Assembly: GCA_028752905.1 (NCBI GenBank)
Contig: JAQNBH010000003.1
Span: 35,616,697 to 35,680,696, forward strand
Direction: 5' to 3'
From: Cladorhizidae sp. MBARI D1340-BT2
Lineage: Eukaryota; Porifera; Demospongiae; Poecilosclerida; Cladorhizidae
DNA: 64,000 nucleotides
Shown here: one piece after another, positions 51,401 to 60,400 of the stretch
How positions within the stretch are numbered: the first letter of the stretch is position 1
Layout: every line of letters begins with the position of its first letter
The notes under the pieces: model-generated
Told to the model about the DNA's origin: nothing
What the model saw: only the letters and a program-made list of their open reading frames with translations
Databases searched by the model: none
Position numbers and translations under genes: made by a program

Positions 51401-54400
51401 CATCGCCGGTGGAACATGTGTCAAGCCATGGTCAGCCATTTCTGGAAGCGCTGGTCTGCAGAATATTTGCAACAGCTTCAGAGGCTCCAGAAGTGGCGCA
51501 AACCCTCTCCCAACCTCAAGGTGGGAGACATAGTGGTCATCCGTGATGATCACGCGTTCACTCAACATTGGCCCATGGCCAAGGTCCTAGCAACACACCC
51601 AGGACAAGACGGACTAGTGCGTGTCGTCACTATCAAGACTGCCACCTCCACACTCAAGCGCCCAGTCACCAAACTGGCCTTGCTGTTGAGCGAATCAGAA
51701 GAAACATCAACCGGTCCTCCAGCAACAGACACGCCCAGCGCCTAACAAGAACAAGAGCAAGACAAGATCGTCGACCTTCTCTTCTCTTCTCCCCTCCCCC
51801 CCCCCAGTATGTCTGGGCAAGAAGCCATGGACTTCTTAGACTTAACTTATGCATGCATATTCCAGCCACCGTCACTCTTATTCATTCCATGTCTTAATTA
51901 CCTTCCCCATACACTTCAGCAGCTCATTAGCTACATCAAACGTTCCACTCATTAACTTGCATTCACTCATTCAATCACATCCAATTATCACTCACTCTAA
52001 CTTAATCATGTATCTATGCCATGCAGCACTGTCTTACATTCCTTATTTGATCATGTCCTACTGTTCCCGCTCTTTTCCAACCAATCCCTGGCCTCCACTC
52101 CATTCACTCCACCCTCTCTCAATCCTTAATATACAAGCCTTCACTCACTTCACTTTCGTTCAGTTACACTTGTTACACTTCCCATCCGAGTATCTAATAG
52201 TTGACCTTCTATTATCCAATCGTGAACTCCGTCACCTCGCGCCCATTCTAGCGGAGAGTCTAAGTTCTCCTAGCTCCAGACCCTCAACCACTTGGCCTTA
52301 CAACCCAAGTCTAGCCAGAGAGAACATTCTTGCTCCACAGTCAGGACAAAGTAAAAGCCTGACCATACAATTAGTACCACAACCACTCAGGATGAAGTGA
52401 GAATGGATGACCTGTCCACTGCTAATTAGTATCACAACTACTCAGGATGAAGTGAGAATGGATGACCTGTCCACTGCTAATTAGTATCACAACTACTCAG
52501 GATGAAGTGAGAATGGATGACCTGTCCACTGCTAATTAGTACCACAACTACTCAGGATGAAGTGAGAATGGATGACCTGTCCACTGCTAATTAGTATCAA
52601 CTACTCAGGATGAAGTGAGAATGGATGACCTGTCCACTGCTAATTAGTATCACAACTACATAGGATGAAGTGAGAATGGATGACCTGTCCACTGCTAATT
52701 AGTACCACAACTACTCAGGATGAAGTGAGAATGGATGACTTGTCCACTGCTAATTAGTATCACAACTACTCGGGATGAAGTGAGAATGGATGACCTGTCC
52801 ACTGCTAATTAGTACCACAACTACTCAGGATGAAGTGAGAATGGATGACCTGTCCACTGCTAATTAGTACCACAACTACTCAGGATGAAGTGAGAATGGA
52901 TGACTTGTCCACTGCTAATTAGTACCACAACTACTCAGGATGAAGTGAGAATGGATGACCTGTCCACTGCTAATTAGTACCACTAATTAGTACCACAACT
53001 ACTCAGATGAAGTGAGAATGGATGACTTGTCCACTGCTAATTAGTACCACAACTACTCAGGATGAAGTGAGAATGGATGACCTGTCCACTGCTAATTAGT
53101 ATCACAACTACTCAGGATGAAGTGAGAATGGATGACCTGTCCACTGCTAATTAGTACCACAACTACTCAGGATGAAGAGAACATTTTTACCCTCCACTAA
53201 TCTCAGAGGTAAACCACAACACAACAATTAGACCACACCCTTTCCAGACTAACTGTCTCTGACCCACAATGAACACCTCTGTATGTACCAGTTGGTTGAT
53301 AATTAGGCACAAATGACATATGCTCTCCGAGTCCAAAGTTGGACTGGAATTTGTGAGTTTTGAGTTTTTGCATGTTTGATGTTTTCATGAACGTTTCTAG
53401 TGCATGAAATTTAGGCCGCCTTATGCACCAGCATGAGAAAACTGAGACAAACTATGAGCTTCAATATCAGCTGACAAGCAGCTAGCAGAGTTAAGGAGAC
53501 AAGAGTAGCTAGCCATGCAAGCAGCAGCTAGCAGAGTTATGTAGACAAGAGTAGCTAGCCATGCAAGCAGCAGCTAGCAGAGTTATGGAGACAAGAGTAG
53601 CTACACATTTTCGAGCCCTACTGTACGCAGCATTTCATTCTGGGGAGGTGTGGCACACAGGAGAGTCCCCTCGCTGGATTAGTTTCTATAGAAATCTTAC
53701 AGCATTTCACTTAAAGAATTGAGGAAATGCCACATAAGAAATGATTATATTACCAGCAGTGCCTACTTCTTCCTCCACACACACACACACCCTCACCTTC
53801 TCCACCTCCTAACTCACCATTCCCATCCCCTCCACAATAGCTCTCTAAACTACACACCAAGAAGACTCAGATGGTGTACAGTCTTCAGTAGAGTACAGCA
53901 CTTCATATGCGCTCCACAGAACATCAGCAGGCACTGATGGACGTACTTACCGGGTCTCGTGTATGAGGTGCAGACAGACAGGTGTCCCAATGGGAGTGAC
54001 AATGACCAGCTGACGCCATGAGTGTACACAGAACACCATCTCTTCATAACATCTTAGAAATTAACGTAGAGCTGATGTTGCATCCAACAAACATTGTTGG
54101 TCTTCTTTCTTCTGAGGAAGGATAAAGCAAGTCTAGTTGAAGGCCTGCCCACACCGCACATGAGCTGATGTCTTTAAGATGTCCACAGAGAGCACTAAAT
54201 AGAAGGCGGCTACGCAGCTCCTAAGTTTGGTTTACGCCAAGTCCTGTACCTGTATGACCAGCAAGGCCAGCTGACATATGAAATGTAATCTCATAATGTC
54301 TCCCCCTAGCCCTAGTCCTATCCCCTAGTCCTATCCCTAGTCCTATCCCCTAGTCCTATCCCCTAGTCCTATCCCTAGTCTATCCCTAGCCCTAGTCCTA

Positions 54401-57400
54401 TCCCTAGCCCTATCCCCTAGTCCTATCCCCTAGTCTATCCCTAGCCCTAGTCCTATCCCTAGCCCTATCCCCTAGTCCTATCCCCTAGTCCTAGCCCTAT
54501 CCCTAGCCCCCTAGTCCTATCCCCTAGTCCTATCCCTAGTCCTATCCCTAGCCCTATCCCCTAGTCCTATCCCCTAGTCCTAGCCCTATCCCTAGCCCTA
54601 TCCCCTAGTCCTATCCCCTAGTCCTATCCCCTAGTCCTAGTCCTATCCCTAGTCCTATCCCTAGCCCTATCCCCTAGTCCTATCCCCTAGTCCTAGCCCT
54701 ATCCCTAGTCCTATCCCCTAGTCCTATCCCTAGTCCTATCCACTAGTCCTATCCCTAGTCCTATCCCTAGTCCTATCCCTAGCCCTATCCCCTAGTCCTA
54801 TCCCCTAGTCCTAGCCCTATCCCTATCCCTATCCCCTAGTCCTATCCCCTAGTCCTAGCCCTATCCCTAGCCCTATCCCTAGTCCTATCCCCTAGTCCTA
54901 GCCCTATCCCTATCCCCTAGTCCTATCCCCTAGTCCTAGCCCTATCCCTAGTCCTATCCCTAGCCCTATCCCTAGTCCTATCCCTAGCCCTATCCCCTAG
55001 TCCTATCCCCTAGTCTATCCCTAGCCCTAGTCCTATCCCTAGCCCTATCCCCTAGTCCTATCCCCTAGTCCTAGCCCTATCCCTAGCCCCCTAGTCCTAT
55101 CCCCTAGTCCTATCCCTAGTCCTATCCCTAGCCCTATCCCCTAGTCCTATCCCTAGCCCTATCCCCTAGTCCTATCCCCTAGTCCTAGCCCTATCCCTAG
55201 CCCCCTAGTCCTATCCCCTAGTCCTATCCCTAGTCCTATCCCTAGCCCTATCCCCTAGTCCTATCCCCTAGTCCTAGCCCTATCCCTAGCCCTATCCCCT
55301 AGTCCTATCCCCTAGTCCTAGCCCTATCCCTAGCCCCCTAGTCCTATCCCCTAGTCCTATCCCTAGTCCTATCCCTAGTCCTATCCCCTAGTCCTAGCCC
55401 TATCCCTAGTCCTATCCCTAGTCCTATCCCTAGTCCTATCCCTAGTCCTATTCCTAGTCCTATCCCCTAGTCCTATCCCTAGTCCTATCCCTAGTCCTAT
55501 CCCTAGCCCTATCCCTAGCCCTATCCCTAGCCCTATCCCTAGTCCTATCCCCTAGTCCTAGCCCTATCCCTAGTCCTATCCCCTAGTCTATCCCTATCCC
55601 TAGTCCTATCCCTAGTCCTATCCCCTAGTCCTATCCTAGTCCTATCCCTAGTCCTATCCCTAGCCCTATCCCCTAGTCCTATCCCCTAGTCCTATCCCCT
55701 AGTCCTAGCCCTAGTCCTATCCCTAGCCCTATCCCTAGTCCTATCCCCTAGTCCTATCCCCTAGTCCTATCCCTAGTCCTATCCCCTAGTCCTATCCCCT
55801 AGTCCTATCCCTAGTCCTATCCCTAGCCCTATCCCCTAGTCCTATCCCCTAGTCCTATCCCCTAGTCTATCCCTATCCCTAGTCCTATCCCCTAGTCTAT
55901 CCCTATCCCTAGTCCTATCCCTAGTCCTATCCCCTAGTCCTATCCTAGTCCTATCCCTAGTCCTATCCCTAGCCCTATCCCCTAGTCCTATCCCTAGTCC
56001 TATCCCCTAGTCCTATCCCTAGTCCTATCCCCTAGTCCTATCCCTAGTCCTATCCCTAGTCCTATCCCCTAGTCCTATCCCCTAGTCCTATCCCTAGTCC
56101 TATCCCTAGTCCTATCCCTAGCCCTATCCCCTAGTCCTATCCCTAGTCCTATCCCTAGTCCTATCCCCTAGTCCTATCCCTAGTCCTATCCCTAGCCCTA
56201 TCCCCTAGTCCTATCCCCTAGTCCTAGCCCTAGTCCTATCCCCTAGTCCTAGCCCTATCCCTAGTCCTATCCCCTAGTCTATCCCCTAGTCCTATCCCTA
56301 GTCCTATCCCTAGTCCTATCCCTAGTCCTATCCCCTAGTCCTATCCCCTAGTCCTATCCCTAGTCCTATCCCCTAGTCCTATCCCCTAGTCCTATCCCTA
56401 GTCCTATCCCTAGTCCTATCCCCTAGTCCTATCCCCTAGTCCTATCCCTAGTCCTATCCCCTAGTCTATCCCTATCCCTAGTCCTATCCCCTAGTCCTAT
56501 CCCTAGCCCTATCCCTAGTCCTATCCCTAGCCCTATCCCTAGTCCTATCCCCTAGTCCTATCCCTAGCCCTATCCCTAGTCCTATCCCTAGCCCTATCCC
56601 TAGTCCTATCCCTAGTCCTATCCCCTAGTCCTATCCCTAGTCCTATCCCTAGTCCTATCCCCTAGTCCTATCCCCTAGTCCTATCCTAGTCCTATCCCTA
56701 GTCCTATCCCCTAGTCTATCCCTATCCCTAGTCCTAGCCCTAGCCCTATCCCTAGCCCTATCCCTAGTCCTATCCCTAGTCCTATCCCCTAGTCCTAGCC
56801 CTATCCCTAGTCCTATCCCCTAGTCTATCCCTATCCCTAGCCCTATCCCTAGTCCTATCCCTAGTCCTATCCCTAGCCCTATCCCCTAGTCCTATCCCTA
56901 GTCCTATCCCCTAGTCCTATCCCCTAGTCCTATCCCCTAGTCCTATCCTAGTCCTATCCCTAGTCCTATCCCTAGCCCCTAGTCCTATCCCCTAGTCCTA
57001 TCCCTAGTCCTATCCCCTAGTCCTATCCCCTAGTCCTAGTCTATCCCTATCCCTAGTCCTATCCCCTAGTCCTATCCCCTAGTCTATCCCTATCCCTAGT
57101 CCTATCCCCTAGTCCTATCCCTAGTCCTATCCCTAGTCCTATCCTAGTCCTATCCCTAGTCCTATCCCTAGTCCTATCCCCTAGTCCTATCCCCTAGTCC
57201 TATCCCCTAGTCCTATCCCCTAGTCCTAGCCCTATCCCTAGCCCTATCCCCTAGTCCTATCCTAGTCCTATCCCCTAGTCCTAGCCCTAGTCCTATCCCT
57301 AGCCCTATCCCTAGTCCTATCCCCTAGTCCTATCCCCTAGTCCTATCCCTAGTCCTATCCCTAGTCCTATCCCCTAGTCCTAGCCCTATCCCTAGTCCTA

Positions 57401-60400
57401 TCCCCTAGTCTATCCCTATCCCTAGTCCTATCCCCTAGTCCTATCCCTAGTCCTATCCCCTAGTCCTATCCCCTAGTCCTATCCCTAGTCCTATCCCTAG
57501 CCCTATCCCCTAGTCCTATCCCTAGTCCTATCCCCTAGTCCTATCCCTAGTCCTATCCCCTAGTCTATCCCTATCCCTAGTCCTATCCCCTAGTCCTATC
57601 CTAGTCCTATCCCTAGTCCTATCCCTAGCCCTATCCCCTAGTCCTATCCCCTAGTCCTAGCCCTAGTCCTATCCCTAGCCCTATCCCTAGTCCTATCCCT
57701 AGCCCTATCCCCTAGTCCTATCCCCTAGTCCTAGCCCTATCCCTAGCCCTATCCCCTAGTCCTATCCCCTAGTCCTAGCCCTATCCCTAGCCCTATCCCC
57801 TAGTCCTATCCCCTAGTCCTATCCCTAGTCCTATCCCTAGCCCTATCCCCTAGTCCTATCCCCTAGTCCTAGCCCTATCCCTAGCCCTATCCCCTAGTCC
57901 TATCCCTAGCCCTATCCCTAGTCCTATCCCCTAGTCCTATCCCTAGCCCTATCCCCTAGTCCTATCCCTATCCCTAGTCCTATCCCCTAGTCCTATCCCC
58001 TAGTCCTATCCCTAGTCCTATCCCTAGTCCTATCCCCTAGTCCTATCCCTATCCCTAGTCCTATCCCCTAGTCCTATCCCTAGTCCTATCCCCTAGTCCT
58101 ATCCCTAGCCCTATCCCTAGTCCTATCCCCTAGTCCTATCCCTAGCCCTATCCCCTAGTCCTATCCCTATCCCTAGTCCTATCCCCTAGTCCTATCCCTA
58201 GCCCTATCCCCTAGTCCTATCCCTATCCCTAGTCCTATCTCCTAGCCCTATCCCTAGTCCTATCCCCTAGTCCTATCCCTAGCCCTATCCCCTAGTCCTA
58301 TCCCTATCCCTAGTCCTATCCCCTAGTCCTATCCCTAGCCCTATCCCCTAGTCCTATCCCTATCCCTAGTCCTATCCCCTAGTCCTATCCCCTAGTCCTA
58401 TCCCTAGCCCTATCCCTAGTCCTATCCCTAGTCCTATCCCCTAGTCCTACCCCCTAGTCCTATCCCTAGTCCTATCCCCTAGTCCTAGCCCTATCCCTAG
58501 TCCTATCCCTAGTCCTATCCCCTAGTCCTATCCCCTAGTCCTATCCCTATCCCTAGTCCTATCCCCTAGTCCTATCCCTATCCCTAGTCCTATCCCCTAG
58601 TCCTAGCCCTAGCCCTATCCCCTAGTCCTATCCCTATCCCTAGTCCTATCCCCTAGCCCTATCCCTAGTCCTATCCCCTAGTCCTATCCCTAGCCCTATC
58701 CCCTAGTCCTATCCCTATCCCTAGTCCTATCCCCTAGTCCTATCCCTAGCCCTATCCCCTAGTCCTATCCCTATCCCTAGTCCTATCCCCTAGTCCTATC
58801 CCCTAGTCCTATCCCCTAGTCCTATCCCTAGCCCTATCCCTAGTCCTATCCCTAGTCCTATCCCCTAGTCCTAGCCCTATCCCTAGTCCTATCCCTAGTC
58901 CTATCCCCTAGTCCTATCCTAGTCCTATCCCTAGTCCTATCCCCTAGCCGTATCCCTAGACCCATGGCCAACCCTAATAATAGTGATGTCTGTGCATCCA
59001 TAACAGGAAGTGGTAATCATATTCGAGGAACTAACGAATGTTGTCTCTACTTGTACTTGTTGAACCTTGAAAAGCAGCAACTCAACATCAAGCGACCTCT
59101 GTCTGACCTTGCCAATTGGATTACTTTACGTTGGCAATCGCAGGATTTCCTGCTTGGCTCCTCCCTAGACCTGCAGCAGAATTGGTGACTTGCAGCTTTG
59201 ATCACCATAAGCTTCCATCTCTGCACCAACAGAGAGCTGCACTCCACCCTCACCAGCATGCTTCATGGTGGCCATCTCAAAAGCAATATAAAACATTTTG
59301 TGTGAGTATCCACTACTAACATTGGATCTGAGATTATTGGCTGCTGATTGAAGAAACCTCGTTATAGATGTATCTCTTCCTGTAGATTACTGGATACTGC
59401 CTGTAGTATACTAGACACCATGCTATAGTTCCTTAAATGGAATGACATGACTGGGTAAGTATGTAGGGAGAGAGTTGCTTACAGTGGGGAACCCACTCTC
59501 AGGAACAATGTGACAAGCAGAATCAAGACCTATAAAGACTGCAAACAATTAACACCCAATACAAATATATACATGTACTTCAATTGCTGATGCACTGAGG
59601 ATAGACATCAAATGACACGCCTATATTACACATGCACATGTGCCTCAGCCATGTTAGGAGGAGGAGCACATGCACATGTGCTTCAGCCATGTTAGGAGGG
59701 AGGGGCACATGTGCCTCAGCCATGTTAGGAGGATGGGCACATGTGCCTCAGCCATGTTAGGAGGGAGGAGCACATGCACATGTGCCTCAGCCATGTTAGG
59801 AGGGAGGGGCACATGTGCCTCAGCCATGTTAGGAGGAGGAGCACATGTGCCTCAGCCATGTTAGGAGGTAGGAGCACATGCACATGTGCCTCAGCCATGT
59901 TAGGAGGAGGGGCACATGTGCCCCAGCCATGTTAGGAGTGAGGGGCACATGTGCCTCAGCCATGTTAGGAGGATGGGCACATGTGCCCCAGCCATGTTAG
60001 GAGGAGGAGCACATGCACATGTGCTTCAGCCATGTTAGGAGGGAGGGGCACGTGTGCCTCAGCCATGTTAGGAGGATGGGCACATGTGCCCCAGCCATGT
60101 TAGGAGGAGGAGCACATGCACATGTGCTTCAGCCATGTTAGGAGGGAGGGGCACATGTGCCTCAGCCATGTTAGGAGGGAGGGGAACATGTGCCTCAGCC
60201 ATGTTAGGAGGAGGAGCACATGTGCCTCAGCCATGTTAGGAGGGAGGGGCACATGTGCGTCAGCCATGTTATGAGGGAGGAACACATGCACATGTGCCTC
60301 AGCCATGTTAGGAGGGAGGGACACATGTGCCTCAGCCATGTTAGGAGGGAGGGGCACATGTGCCTCAGCCATGTTAGGAGGAGGAGCACATGTGCCTCAG

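Larger units (their letters stand above)
45580..52369 (+). mobile_element. complete BEL/Pao LTR retrotransposon, 6.8 kb
   Basis: Two 560-bp LTRs (45580-46139 and 51810-52369) start TGTCTGGG and end CATACA. By eye they are identical, suggesting a recent insertion. A 5-bp ATTAG target duplication (45575-45579 and 52370-52374) lies inside the 55-bp minisatellite. A primer site complementary to tRNA-Tyr and one intact gag-pol frame complete it. No env-like frame is seen. It is inserted antisense to UBE2M in intron 1. Confidence 0.97.
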
